Assembly (NCBI GenBank): GCA_965267245.1
Contig: OZ253939.1
Coordinates: 4,278,001 to 4,342,000 of the forward strand
Source: JANSWY01 sp965267245
GTDB lineage: Bacteria > Bacteroidota > Bacteroidia > Cytophagales > Cyclobacteriaceae
Direction of reading: 5' to 3'
Length of the DNA stretch: 64,000 nt
The translations under genes and the position numbers were made by a program. Below are positions 24,371 to 33,337 of this stretch, piece by piece (positions within the stretch are counted from its first letter, which is position 1; every line of letters starts with the position of its first letter). The notes under the pieces were generated by a model. That model had not been told where the DNA came from and searched no databases. It saw only the letters and a program-made list of their open reading frames with translations.

Positions 24371-25264
24371 ATGAAAAGGATATTATTATTAATGGGTATG
24401 ATGGCCATATTGCTATCACCTAGCATAGCTCAGCCTCCAGGAAAGGCCGAGTTAAGAGAAAAAATGCATGCCTATGTGAAGGAGAACATCCTTCCGGTTA
24501 TTACCGATGAGAGGGCTCTTTTTGACAGTGAGCTGAGTTCAGCTGAAAAACAAAAGGTTCAGGAATTAAGAGATCGACAAAAGGCCCTACATAGTGCAAT
24601 GAATGATATAGGTGTGGGCAGAGGAATGCGTAAAGGAGGTCAGTCACTTGATTTGACAGACGCCGATCGTGACAAACTTTATGAATTACGTAAAGAAAGG
24701 AGAATGATCCATACAGCAGCATGGGAAATCCTGGATGCACACGAGGATTATTTGCAGGACCTTCATGAGGAATTGCAGGATAAAATGGAAGTCTTTCAGG
24801 AGGAAATGCAGTCAATGAGAGAAGATTTTAGAGGACAAGCGAAAGGAGATTTCCCACAACGAAGAGATGGCAGAGGTCCACACCATATGGGAGGACACCA
24901 TGGACAACCACACCATGGTGGACAATTTGGATTCATTGATTTCAGGTCACCTGTAAGGTTCTTATTAATGGACCCATCCCAACCAGAAGCTTGGTTTGAA
25001 GAAATGAGGGGACCAAAATCCAGTTTATATCCTAACCCTACCACCAATTCACAATCACTGGAGCTGGAATTGAAGAAATCTGGTAATGTGAAAATAGACC
25101 TTTATGATGAAAAAGGTAATTTGGTGAAATCCTTGTATGAAGGAGAGCTTGATAAAGGCAAGCAAGTGATGGTATTTGACCTGGCAGGATTGCCTAAAAA
25201 GCAGTATATGTACAGGATCACAACACCTGATGGTCAGGAGACTAAGAGGGTAGTGATTGAATAG
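24371..25264 (+). CDS. CpxP-like His-rich protein with T9SS sorting domain
   Basis: A 297-residue exported protein. Signal peptide 1-20 (SPSIAQ). Residues 25-155 are long charged helices with LTxxQ/CpxP-like character (LSSAEKQKVQELRDRQKAL; LTDADRDKLYELRKER). Residues 171-183 form a His cluster HHMGGHHGQPHHG, a likely metal site. Residues 219-297 are a type A T9SS C-terminal sorting domain (SSLYPNPTTNSQSLELEL; IDLYDEKGNLVKSL; MYRITTPDGQE), so the protein should be moved across the outer membrane by the Gld/Por machinery encoded at 45-58 kb. It lies just after the LytS/LytTR pair. Confidence 0.8.
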   Translation: MKRILLLMGMMAILLSPSIAQPPGKAELREKMHAYVKENILPVITDERALFDSELSSAEKQKVQELRDRQKALHSAMNDIGVGRGMRKGGQSLDLTDADRDKLYELRKERRMIHTAAWEILDAHEDYLQDLHEELQDKMEVFQEEMQSMREDFRGQAKGDFPQRRDGRGPHHMGGHHGQPHHGGQFGFIDFRSPVRFLLMDPSQPEAWFEEMRGPKSSLYPNPTTNSQSLELELKKSGNVKIDLYDEKGNLVKSLYEGELDKGKQVMVFDLAGLPKKQYMYRITTPDGQETKRVVIE

Positions 25265-25322
25265 TCAGAAAAAAATTAACATTTTTTAAGAATGTCCGTT
25301 CATTTCTTTGGAATTCAAGGGT

Positions 25323-25352
25323 TTTGAATAAAGCAATCTTATCCTATTTTTG
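25323..25352 (+). promoter_or_regulatory. Bacteroidota promoter of the MoxR gene
   Basis: A -33 TTTG (25323-25326) and a -7 TATTTTTG (25345-25352) separated by 18 bases match the primary sigma consensus TTG/TAnnTTTG of this phylum. Transcription would begin near 25358, about 28 bases before the ATG at 25386. Confidence 0.65.
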
Positions 25353-25385
25353 CTAACCTCTGAATTTCAAAGGAATAAATGGATT

Positions 25386-26387
25386 ATGGAGCAAGAAATT
25401 AAGCAAGAGCAAAACACAGACCTTAAAAAAGAACACCAGGATAAGATCCAGGAAGTAATCGCTGAAGTTGGGAAAGTAGTGGTCGGGCAGCAGTATATGG
25501 TAAACCGACTGCTTATTGGATTATTTACTCAAGGTCACATTTTGCTGGAGGGTGTTCCCGGTATTGCGAAAACATTAACTGTGAACACACTTGCTAATAT
25601 CCTTCACCTGGATTTCAAAAGAATTCAGTTTACACCAGACCTTCTCCCAGCTGACTTGTTGGGAACAATGATCTACAACCAGCAGAAAGCTGAATTCGAA
25701 GTGAAGAAAGGTCCTATCTTCACTAACATCATTCTTGCAGATGAGGTAAATCGATCACCCGCTAAAGTACAATCTGCTTTACTGGAATCTATGCAGGAAA
25801 AGCAGGTGACCATTGGTGAGACCACCTTTAGTCTTGATAAACCATTTCTGGTATTGGCTACCCAAAACCCGGTTGACCAGGAAGGAACATACCCACTTCC
25901 TGAAGCACAGGTTGATAGATTTATGCTAAAAGTGGATGTGGATTACCCCACAAAAGAAGAAGAACTGGAGGTAATGCGACGAATGTCCAATATGCAGTTT
26001 GACGGAGAAGTGAAAACCATATTAACCAAAGAAGACATTTTCGCCATCCGATCTGAAATCAACCAGGTGTCTATTTCTGAATCTCTGGAAAAGTACATTA
26101 TAGAATTGGTATTTGCCACTAGAAATCCTAAGGAGTACGGTCTCAATGAAGAGTCTCAGTACATTGACTTTGGTGCTTCCCCTAGAGCATCAATTAACCT
26201 TAACCTGGCAGCAAAAGCCATTGCATTTTTTGATGGAAGAGACTATGTATTGCCAGAAGACATTAAGGAAGTCGCGGTAGATGTATTCAACCATAGAATT
26301 CTGTTGAATTATGAAGCAGAAGCCGATGGAATTACTACCAGAGATATCGTCAAAAGCATCCTTTCCAAGGTAGAAATTAACAAATAG
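25386..26387 (+). CDS. MoxR-family AAA+ ATPase
   Basis: A 333-residue ATPase starting at the ATG at 25386 (an upstream TTG at 25350 lies inside the promoter and is rejected). Walker A GVPGIAKT at 56-63, Walker B IILADEVNRSPAKVQSALLE, sensor region LATQNPVDQEGTYPLPEAQ, and an arginine-containing C-terminal lid (YIDFGASPRASINLNLAAKA). MoxR proteins act as chaperones that activate or assemble VWA-domain partners and are normally followed by DUF58 and VWA genes. Here the next gene is unrelated and lies 258 bases away, so this copy is isolated; the VWA protein at 40 kb is a possible partner by inference. Confidence 0.92.
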   Translation: MEQEIKQEQNTDLKKEHQDKIQEVIAEVGKVVVGQQYMVNRLLIGLFTQGHILLEGVPGIAKTLTVNTLANILHLDFKRIQFTPDLLPADLLGTMIYNQQKAEFEVKKGPIFTNIILADEVNRSPAKVQSALLESMQEKQVTIGETTFSLDKPFLVLATQNPVDQEGTYPLPEAQVDRFMLKVDVDYPTKEEELEVMRRMSNMQFDGEVKTILTKEDIFAIRSEINQVSISESLEKYIIELVFATRNPKEYGLNEESQYIDFGASPRASINLNLAAKAIAFFDGRDYVLPEDIKEVAVDVFNHRILLNYEAEADGITTRDIVKSILSKVEINK

Positions 26388-26587
26388 GAGAAGTCATGTT
26401 AAGTTGTGATATCAATCGCATTATTACGATTTAACATTTAAGTAATTTTGTAACTATCTGATAATAAATATTTTACCATTGAATAAAGGGCTATTGTTAA
26501 TTGTATTTTAATTCAACATTGGTTGAATTCACTATTTCATAAACCAATCGTAATATTTAGCCAAATACCTAAGCTAAACCGAAAAAG

Positions 26588-26595
26588 TAGTTTTG
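26588..26595 (+). promoter_or_regulatory. -7 element upstream of the beta-helix lipoprotein gene
   Basis: TAGTTTTG matches TAnnTTTG and is followed by GCACC, as in the map promoter. It lies 50 bases before the ATG at 26646. A second match, TAATTTTG at 26443-26450, lies farther upstream. No consensus -33 is seen for either. Confidence 0.45.
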
Positions 26596-26645
26596 CACCA
26601 GCAATTGAGAATTAGACTCTAACTACTTTAAAACATTTATTAAAC

Positions 26646-27971
26646 ATGAAAAAATTATTCGGTTTAGCATTTTTATTAAGCGGCCTTTTATTTGTTACCT
26701 CTTGTGGTGACGATGAGCCAGATCCAGTAGGAGCAACTTGTACAGACGGAATCATGAATGGTGACGAAACTGGAGTTGACTGTGGTGGATCATGTACTGC
26801 TTGTGAATCTGATGTTGAAACTGTTCAGGTTACTGCAAACATCACTGAAAACACAACATGGACAAGCGATAAGATCTACGTATTGAATGGTAGAATCATC
26901 GTTGAAGGTGGTGCAACGCTTACTATCGAAGCTGGTACAGTTATCAAAGGTGAAGAAGGTCAGGAAGCAAACGCTTCTGTATTAATGACCGCTATTGGTG
27001 GTACTTTAATTGCTAATGGTACTGCATCTGCGCCAATCATTTTCACATCTGTTCTTGATGACATCATGCCAGGTGAGACTGAGTCTTCACTAGATAGAGA
27101 AGATGACAAAGGTCTTTGGGGTGGTGTTGTACTCTTAGGAGATGCGCCTATTTCTGCTGATAACGCGCAAGAGCAAATTGAAGGTGTACCTTCAGAAGAA
27201 ACATTAGGGCTTTACGGTGGAGATGATGCAGATGACAACTCTGGATCTCTTCAGTATGTTTCTATCAGATTTGGAGGAACCGTAATCGAAGAAGGTTCTG
27301 AAATCAACGGTCTTACTTTAGGTGGTGTTGGTTCAGGAACTACTATTAACCACATTGAGATCTATGGTAACGTAGATGATGGAGTTGAATTCTTCGGTGG
27401 AACAGTTAATGCTTCTAACCTTCTTATAAACTGGCAAGGAGATGACGCTATCGACATTGACCAGGGATACTCTGGAACTGTAAATAACTTCCTTGTTACA
27501 CACGGTGGTAGCGATACAGACGAAGGTCTTGAGATCGATGGTATCGAGGGTGATCCTCTTTCAAGTGATGATTTCACTTTGATGAATGGTACATTAATTT
27601 CAGACGGTGGTGATAACGCGAGTGCTGCTGATTTCAAATCTAAGGCTGAAGGTTCTGTTGAGAACGTTTTATGGCAATCGTACAATGGTGGAGCTACTAT
27701 TAAATTCAGAGCTAGCTACCAAAATGATTGCTCAGAAAGCAAGTCTGATGCGTACTCTAATCTAATTGGTAGCACGCTTACATTCACTGATGCTCAATTT
27801 GATGCAGTTAGCGTTTATACTGACTCTCAGAATGATGATGAAACTGCGGATTGTGAAGTTTCGGCTGCTGAGCAAACTTCTGCTGAAGAAAATGCTGTAG
27901 CGGGAACTGCAACTGGAGCAGATACTTCTGTTTTCGGTTGGACTTTATCTGCTTCTAGATCGCAAATTTAA
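26646..27971 (+). CDS. Cell-surface lipoprotein, predicted right-handed beta-helix
   Basis: A 441-residue lipoprotein (C20 in VTSC). After the acidic linker comes CTDGIMNGDETGVDCGGSC, a small Cys-rich motif common in surface proteins of this phylum. The rest is a repetitive strand-rich region (YVLNGRIIVEGGATLTIEAG, GTLIANGTASAPIIFTS, LQYVSIRFGGT, NHIEIYGNVDDGVEFFGGTV) that looks like the rungs of a parallel beta-helix, with four further Cys. Codon choice is biased to AAC, ATC, TTC, GGT and GCT, unlike its neighbours, suggesting high expression. It probably partners the TonB receptor encoded next. Confidence 0.75.
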   Translation: MKKLFGLAFLLSGLLFVTSCGDDEPDPVGATCTDGIMNGDETGVDCGGSCTACESDVETVQVTANITENTTWTSDKIYVLNGRIIVEGGATLTIEAGTVIKGEEGQEANASVLMTAIGGTLIANGTASAPIIFTSVLDDIMPGETESSLDREDDKGLWGGVVLLGDAPISADNAQEQIEGVPSEETLGLYGGDDADDNSGSLQYVSIRFGGTVIEEGSEINGLTLGGVGSGTTINHIEIYGNVDDGVEFFGGTVNASNLLINWQGDDAIDIDQGYSGTVNNFLVTHGGSDTDEGLEIDGIEGDPLSSDDFTLMNGTLISDGGDNASAADFKSKAEGSVENVLWQSYNGGATIKFRASYQNDCSESKSDAYSNLIGSTLTFTDAQFDAVSVYTDSQNDDETADCEVSAAEQTSAEENAVAGTATGADTSVFGWTLSASRSQI

Positions 27972-27997
27972 TTTAAAGGAACATTAATAAAATACTT

Positions 27998-28024
27998 GGG
28001 CTCCACTGTTGTGGGGCTCATTTT
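27998..28024 (+). terminator. Hairpin between lipoprotein and receptor genes
   Basis: GGGCTCCAC (27998-28006), loop TGTT, GTGGGGCTC (28011-28019), nine pairs including two G-U, then ATTTTA. The T-run is weak, so it may let part of the transcription through to the receptor gene and set a lipoprotein-rich ratio. Confidence 0.5.
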
Positions 28025-28064
28025 ACATTACTAAGGAACAATTACTAAAGGAAAACAAAGTAAA

Positions 28065-30899
28065 ATGAAAAAGGTAGTAGTATTTTCATTGATCATTTTA
28101 TTGGCACAATCTATCTATGCTCAAAAAGGGCATTTAAGGGGAAAAGTGATCGATGGTGAGAATGGTGAAGCCTTGATTGGTGCAACCATTTCTAAAGAGG
28201 GTACCAGTATTGGTGCTGTAGCAGATTTTGATGGAAACTATTCAGTGGCTTTAGAGCCAGGTTTCCATACCATTCTATTTCAATTCGTTTCTTATGCAAC
28301 TATCAAGGTTGAGAACGTTGAAATTAAAGCAGGTGAAGTTACATCTATGGATATGACGTTAAGTCCTGATGTACAAACACTGGAGGCTGTAGTAGTGGAA
28401 GCTCAGGTAATGAGAGACACTGAAACGGCTTTACTCACACTACAAAAGAAATCTCCAAATTTGGTAGATGGTGTTTCCGCTCAAACTTTTAAGAAAACAG
28501 GTGATAGCAATTTAGCCACTGCGATTAAAAGAGTTACCGGTGTATCTATTCAAGGAGGAAAGTATGTTTTTGTAAGAGGTTTAGGAGACCGATACTCAAA
28601 AACAACATTAAATGGAATGAGCATTCCTGGTTTAGATCCAGATAGAAATGATGTTCAAATTGACATATTTCCTACATCCGTTTTGGAAAATGTTGTGATA
28701 TACAAGACATTTTCACCTGACCTACAAGGTGATTTTACAGGGGGTACAGTAAATGTAGAGACCAAGAATTTCCCTGAAGAGAAAAGAACAACTGTTAGTG
28801 TTGGAATGGGATATAATCCCAGAAACCACTTGAAAAAGGATTTTGTTACAAATGATGGTGGAGGTTTGGACTTTCTCGGTTTCGATGATGGTTCAAGAGA
28901 TCTGCCTTTCAGTGGTATGGATGAAATACCAAGTGTAAGTAGAAACCCACCGAGTCCAATCATTGAGGACTATACAAGAAGGTTAAATCCAGAACTAGCC
29001 GTTAAGAACGAAAGAAACTTCATGAATTATAGCCTTTCATTTGATCACGGTAATCAAATTGACAAAGGAAGAGCTAAAATTGGCTATAACGCAATTTTGT
29101 CTTATCAGAAGCAATCTCAATACAATGAGAGTATCGGAATTGGTGAATATACAATTCCTGATAACCCAGCTGAGACAGACTTATTTGTGGAAAGATTTCG
29201 AAGAGGACCATTATCTCAGGAAAATGTTCTTTGGAGTGGGTTGTTATCAGGTGCTGTGAAGTTTGATAATCACACTTTTTCTGCTTCACTTTTTCACACA
29301 CAAAACGGCCTTGATCAGGTGACAGTTCAGGAATATAGAGACTTTGAAGAATCTGGAGCAAGAGGTCAAAAAGAAGTATTGGCATATTCTCAAAGATCAG
29401 TTACAAGCGGTATGTTATCAGGTCAACATAAGATAAATGATCTTAGAGTTGAATGGTCAAATGCGTTAACATTTGCAGGTATTTATGACCCTGACTTTAG
29501 AGATTCCAGAGTTGCAATTCTAGAAAATGGCTTGTATTCATTGAGCCGAGGAGCTGGCGGAGGAATTGACCGTTTTTGGAGAGAATTGAATGAAGTAAAT
29601 GAAAACCTAAGAGTAGATTTATCTTATCCAATAGGAGAAAATCATACGATCAAGGGTGGAGCCATGACTTTGCTAAAGTGGAGAACTTTTGATGTGTTTA
29701 ACTATAATATTAGGGTAACAGATAATTCCAGCGTTTCTTTGGATACTGACCTGTTACTTCAACCAGATGCAATATGGACACCTGCAACTGAAGACGGTAC
29801 TTACATCGCAGGAGATCCACAACCAGCAAACATTTATGAAGCACGTTCTTCCGTGAATTCTTTCTATGGAATGGGAGACTCTCGATTCGGAGCATTAAGA
29901 TTGATCTATGGTGTGAGGGCTGAATTGGCTACAATGAACTATACAGGACAGGATTTCTTTGGACGTGTTGTGTATGATGATGAGCAAACTCTAGATGAAA
30001 TTAACATTTTGCCTTCCGCAAACGTAGTTTATGGACTAACAGATCAGATGAATATAAGAGCCTCTTATGGTAGAACTTTAGCAAGACCATCTTTCCGCGA
30101 GAAATCTATTTCAGCTTTAAGTGATCCAATTGGTGATAGAACTTATATCGGTAACATTAATCTTGAACAAACTGTGATTGATAATTACGACCTTAGATGG
30201 GAGTACTTCTTTGGGCTTGGCGAGATGATATCAGTATCAGGATTTTACAAATCTTTTACAGGTCACATTGAGCAGGTGGCATTTCAGGTTAATGCCTCAG
30301 ACCTAACTTGGAGGAACATAGATGACAGTAAGGTATATGGTTTGGAGTTTGAATTCAGAAAGAACTTGTCTTTTATCAATGCAAATCTAGAAGGTCTTTC
30401 GTTTGGTTCTAATGTGTCAATTCAGGAATCAGAGGTGGATAGCAGAAACATCATTGTAAACTTTGGAGTTTCCGATGGACCGGAAGATGATATCACTGAG
30501 TATCAATCTAAACTGGATAACGCCAGAGAGGGAGAGACAGTTGACCCAATCAGAGGTATGGCCGGACAGGCTCCTTACTTGATTAATGGTTACCTGAACT
30601 ACACAGACTTAAATAGAAAGTATAACCTGAATGTTTCTTACAATGTACAAGGTGAGACTCTATTCATTGTTGGTAACAGTCAGAATCCAAGTGTATATAC
30701 ACAACCGTTTCATAGTTTGAATTTGAACGCATCTGTGAACTTCGGTCAGGAGAACAACCAAAAACTAGCATTGAAAGTAACTAATATTCTGGATGATAAT
30801 AGACTAGATCAATATGTTGGATTTGGTGATGCAAGAGCAACATGGAATGAGTTCAATCCAGGAACTACATTCAACTTAAAATATAGCTACACCTTCTAA
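28065..30899 (+). CDS. TonB-dependent outer-membrane receptor
   Basis: A 944-residue receptor. Signal peptide 1-19 (SIYAQ), a carboxypeptidase-regulatory-like domain (about 22-110, GKVIDGENGEALIGATISKE), a plug (about 125-235) with DGVSAQTFKKTGDSNLATAI, YVFVRGLGDRYSKTTLNG and GDFTGGTVNVETK, and a barrel ending in an aromatic strand, FNLKYSYTF. It belongs to the group with the VRGLGDRY plug motif. The paired surface lipoprotein upstream is likely to be its partner. No catabolic genes are near, so no substrate can be given. Confidence 0.9.
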   Translation: MKKVVVFSLIILLAQSIYAQKGHLRGKVIDGENGEALIGATISKEGTSIGAVADFDGNYSVALEPGFHTILFQFVSYATIKVENVEIKAGEVTSMDMTLSPDVQTLEAVVVEAQVMRDTETALLTLQKKSPNLVDGVSAQTFKKTGDSNLATAIKRVTGVSIQGGKYVFVRGLGDRYSKTTLNGMSIPGLDPDRNDVQIDIFPTSVLENVVIYKTFSPDLQGDFTGGTVNVETKNFPEEKRTTVSVGMGYNPRNHLKKDFVTNDGGGLDFLGFDDGSRDLPFSGMDEIPSVSRNPPSPIIEDYTRRLNPELAVKNERNFMNYSLSFDHGNQIDKGRAKIGYNAILSYQKQSQYNESIGIGEYTIPDNPAETDLFVERFRRGPLSQENVLWSGLLSGAVKFDNHTFSASLFHTQNGLDQVTVQEYRDFEESGARGQKEVLAYSQRSVTSGMLSGQHKINDLRVEWSNALTFAGIYDPDFRDSRVAILENGLYSLSRGAGGGIDRFWRELNEVNENLRVDLSYPIGENHTIKGGAMTLLKWRTFDVFNYNIRVTDNSSVSLDTDLLLQPDAIWTPATEDGTYIAGDPQPANIYEARSSVNSFYGMGDSRFGALRLIYGVRAELATMNYTGQDFFGRVVYDDEQTLDEINILPSANVVYGLTDQMNIRASYGRTLARPSFREKSISALSDPIGDRTYIGNINLEQTVIDNYDLRWEYFFGLGEMISVSGFYKSFTGHIEQVAFQVNASDLTWRNIDDSKVYGLEFEFRKNLSFINANLEGLSFGSNVSIQESEVDSRNIIVNFGVSDGPEDDITEYQSKLDNAREGETVDPIRGMAGQAPYLINGYLNYTDLNRKYNLNVSYNVQGETLFIVGNSQNPSVYTQPFHSLNLNASVNFGQENNQKLALKVTNILDDNRLDQYVGFGDARATWNEFNPGTTFNLKYSYTF

Positions 30900-30930
30900 G
30901 AAGGGACGAAGATTTCCTTTAGTAATGTTA

Positions 30931-30967
30931 AAAGGCATGGTCGTTAATTCGGTTGTGCCTTTACTTT
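30931..30967 (+). terminator. Probable terminator after the TonB receptor
   Basis: AAAGGCA (30931-30937) pairs with TGCCTTT (30956-30962) over an 18-base loop, followed by ACTTTTT. It lies between the receptor and the convergent small gene, whose stop codon begins at 30968. Confidence 0.45.
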
Positions 30968-31570
30968 TTACCTTACCTTCGTCAATTCCCTTCTCAGTTG
31001 GTTCAAATTTCTTTTTTCATCTAAAATTTGAGACTCAAGCCCTTTTTTCAGGCTGCTGTGATCCTGCTCCAATCCTTTTTTCATAGCCTTGGCTTCATCC
31101 AGGCAAATGGATTGATAAGAGCTGGTCAAATCAGCCAATTTTTCCTCACTGGTCACAATTTGATTTTCAATTCTGCCCACGTAAAAGTCTACTTTGAAAT
31201 CCAGTAGTAGTTTCTTGACCTGTTTCTTAAATGTATTATCTGTTTGATCATAGACCGCCAAAAATATCTCACTGCTTTCAGTTTTTCCCTCAGTTTTCTC
31301 AATGAGTATAATAGGGGCCAATGTCTTATCTGCTGACGGAATTTTGATCAACCGATGTGTTCGGTTATTGGTCACAGTCGCGAATTTTTTACAGTACTTC
31401 CAGAATGCTTTAGAAACATCTTCTTCTGTTTCTGAAAAAGTAGTGATATAACCATCATAGCTAATGGACTCTAAACTTTTTTGTGTTGGGGTGACCGTCA
31501 AATCATATTGAGCCCAACAGTTTAGTTGTATTAATGTTAACAGAAAGGCTAGAAATACTGTTTTAATCAT
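30968..31570 (-). CDS. Secreted protein of unknown function with coiled-coil tail
   Basis: A 200-residue exported protein starting at the ATG at 31568-31570; a TTG five codons upstream is less likely. Signal peptide MIKTVFLAFLLTLIQLNCWA, then a compact alpha/beta region (residues 20-120) and a charged helical tail (KKGLEQDHSSLKKGLES; LDEKRNLNQLRRELTKVR), probably a coiled coil. No family recognised. Divergent from the TIGR01777 gene with a 68-base gap that must hold both promoters. Confidence 0.65.
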   Translation of the reverse strand: MIKTVFLAFLLTLIQLNCWAQYDLTVTPTQKSLESISYDGYITTFSETEEDVSKAFWKYCKKFATVTNNRTHRLIKIPSADKTLAPIILIEKTEGKTESSEIFLAVYDQTDNTFKKQVKKLLLDFKVDFYVGRIENQIVTSEEKLADLTSSYQSICLDEAKAMKKGLEQDHSSLKKGLESQILDEKRNLNQLRRELTKVR

Positions 31571-31638
31571 AGCAATGATTTTCAAAAAGTTAATCGTCTA
31601 CTTATCAAATATATAAACGAACTCTTTAACTTAACCTA

Positions 31639-32553
31639 ATGGACAAAAAAATACTGATCACCGGTGGTTCAGGGCTGGTAGGATCTTTACTCACCAAAAA
31701 ACTTGTAGAAAAAGGATATCAGGTATCCCACTTGTCCAGACGTAATGGGCAGAAGGACGGAATAAACATTTATAAATGGGATATTCAAAACAAACAGATT
31801 GATCCAGCCGCTTTTGATGGGGTTACCCATATTGTTCATTTGGCGGGCGCAGGTGTAGCCGATGAAAGATGGACTCCCCAACGCAAGCAGATCATCCGAT
31901 CTAGTAGGATAGATTCTGCTCTGTTATTATTTGATCAGGTAAGAAAGCACAACCTTTCATTAGAGGGATTTATCTCTGCTTCAGCAATAGGAATTTATGG
32001 CAATAATGATGGGAAAGTTGTTTTCGATGAAACGTCACCTCATGCCTCTGACTTCCTTGCCCAGGTGGTAGTGGATTGGGAAAAAGCAGTTGAAAATTTC
32101 AATGACATTGGAATTAGAACGGCATTATTGAGAATAGGTGTGGTGCTCGCAAAAGAAGGTGGAGCCCTCCAAAAAATAGCCCAACCAATCAGATATGGGA
32201 TAGGAGCTCCTTTGGCTTCTGGTAACCAATATATGAGTTGGATACACATCAATGATCTGGTGGATATGTTTGTGATGGCTATTGAGAATGAAAAAATATC
32301 AGGGCCATACGATGCGGTAGCACCAAACCCAGTTACCAATAAGGAGTTCACCAAAATAACCGCAGAAGTCCTGAAGAAACCTTTGTGGTTGCCAAACGTT
32401 CCTAGTTTTGTCCTAAAACTGATGTTGGGTGAGATGGCATCCATTGTAACAGGTGGTTCAAGAGTGTCTGACAAGAAAATTCGTGAAACAGGTTTCAATC
32501 CAAAATTCACAGAGGCCAAAGAGGCAATTTTGGATCTATTGTCAACCAAATAG
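31639..32553 (+). CDS. TIGR01777-family NAD-dependent epimerase/dehydratase
   Basis: A 304-residue extended-SDR protein. The Rossmann nucleotide loop ITGGSGLVGSLL is at the N-terminus, and HLAGAGVADERWTPQRKQII is the diagnostic block of the TIGR01777 (YfcH/SDR39U1) group. The catalytic Tyr region is ASAIGIYGNN. The C-terminal DUF1731-like end (LWLPNVPSFVLKLMLGEMA; GFNPKFTEAKEAI) is complete. Substrate unknown in this group. A LOG-family gene follows after 37 bases, then uvrA, making a likely operon. Confidence 0.93.
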   Translation: MDKKILITGGSGLVGSLLTKKLVEKGYQVSHLSRRNGQKDGINIYKWDIQNKQIDPAAFDGVTHIVHLAGAGVADERWTPQRKQIIRSSRIDSALLLFDQVRKHNLSLEGFISASAIGIYGNNDGKVVFDETSPHASDFLAQVVVDWEKAVENFNDIGIRTALLRIGVVLAKEGGALQKIAQPIRYGIGAPLASGNQYMSWIHINDLVDMFVMAIENEKISGPYDAVAPNPVTNKEFTKITAEVLKKPLWLPNVPSFVLKLMLGEMASIVTGGSRVSDKKIRETGFNPKFTEAKEAILDLLSTK

Positions 32554-32590
32554 TTTATTATCATTAACTTACATCGCAATTTTTTAAAAA

Positions 32591-33313
32591 ATGGAGGAAG
32601 AAATTAATAAGGAAGAAGAGAAAATTTTAAAGGCATTTGCCGATAAAGACTGGAATGAAATAAAGAGTGAGGACTCCTGGGCAATTTTTAAGATCATGTC
32701 CGAGTTTGTAGAAGGCTTTGAGAAGTTGGCCAAAATTGGACCTTGTGTATCAATATTTGGGTCTGCCAGAACAAAGGAGGATAACCATTATTATAAAATG
32801 GCTGAGGAGATCGCTGCAAAACTTGTTAGACACGGTTATGGAGTGATAACGGGTGGTGGACCTGGTATTATGGAAGCTGGTAACAAGGGAGCTCACAAAC
32901 AAGGTGGAAAATCTGTAGGTTTGAACATTGACCTGCCCTTCGAACAGTTTGACAATCCTTATATCGACCGGGATAAGCTGATCAACTTTGATTATTTCTT
33001 TGTTAGGAAAGTAATGTTTGTAAGATATTCCCAGGGTTTTATAGTGATGCCTGGTGGATTTGGAACATTGGATGAGCTATTTGAGGCACTTACACTCATT
33101 CAGACTAAGAAGATTGGAGCATTCCCGATTGTTTTGGTAGGAAAAGACTTCTGGGGGGGATTGGTAGACTGGATCAAACAAACTCTTTTGGCTCAGGCGA
33201 ACAACATTAGTGAGAAAGACCTTGACTTATTTCACGTGGTGGAAACAGCAGAGGATGCAGTTCAGGTCATTGACAATTTCTACAACAAATACTTATTATC
33301 ACCAAACTTCTAA
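32591..33313 (+). CDS. LOG family (TIGR00730) nucleoside-5'-monophosphate phosphoribohydrolase
   Basis: A 240-residue Rossmann-fold protein. SIFGSARTKEDNHYYKMA, VITGGGPGIMEAGNKGA and the active-site motif PGGFGTLDELFEALTLIQT are those of the LOG/lysine decarboxylase-like family, which hydrolyses cytokinin-type or ordinary nucleoside monophosphates to base and ribose 5-phosphate. An acidic N-terminal helix of about 40 residues precedes the fold. Cytosolic; the gene has a 24-base gap to uvrA. Confidence 0.9.
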   Translation: MEEEINKEEEKILKAFADKDWNEIKSEDSWAIFKIMSEFVEGFEKLAKIGPCVSIFGSARTKEDNHYYKMAEEIAAKLVRHGYGVITGGGPGIMEAGNKGAHKQGGKSVGLNIDLPFEQFDNPYIDRDKLINFDYFFVRKVMFVRYSQGFIVMPGGFGTLDELFEALTLIQTKKIGAFPIVLVGKDFWGGLVDWIKQTLLAQANNISEKDLDLFHVVETAEDAVQVIDNFYNKYLLSPNF

Positions 33314-33337
33314 AATTAAAGCGGCAACCAGTAATTA

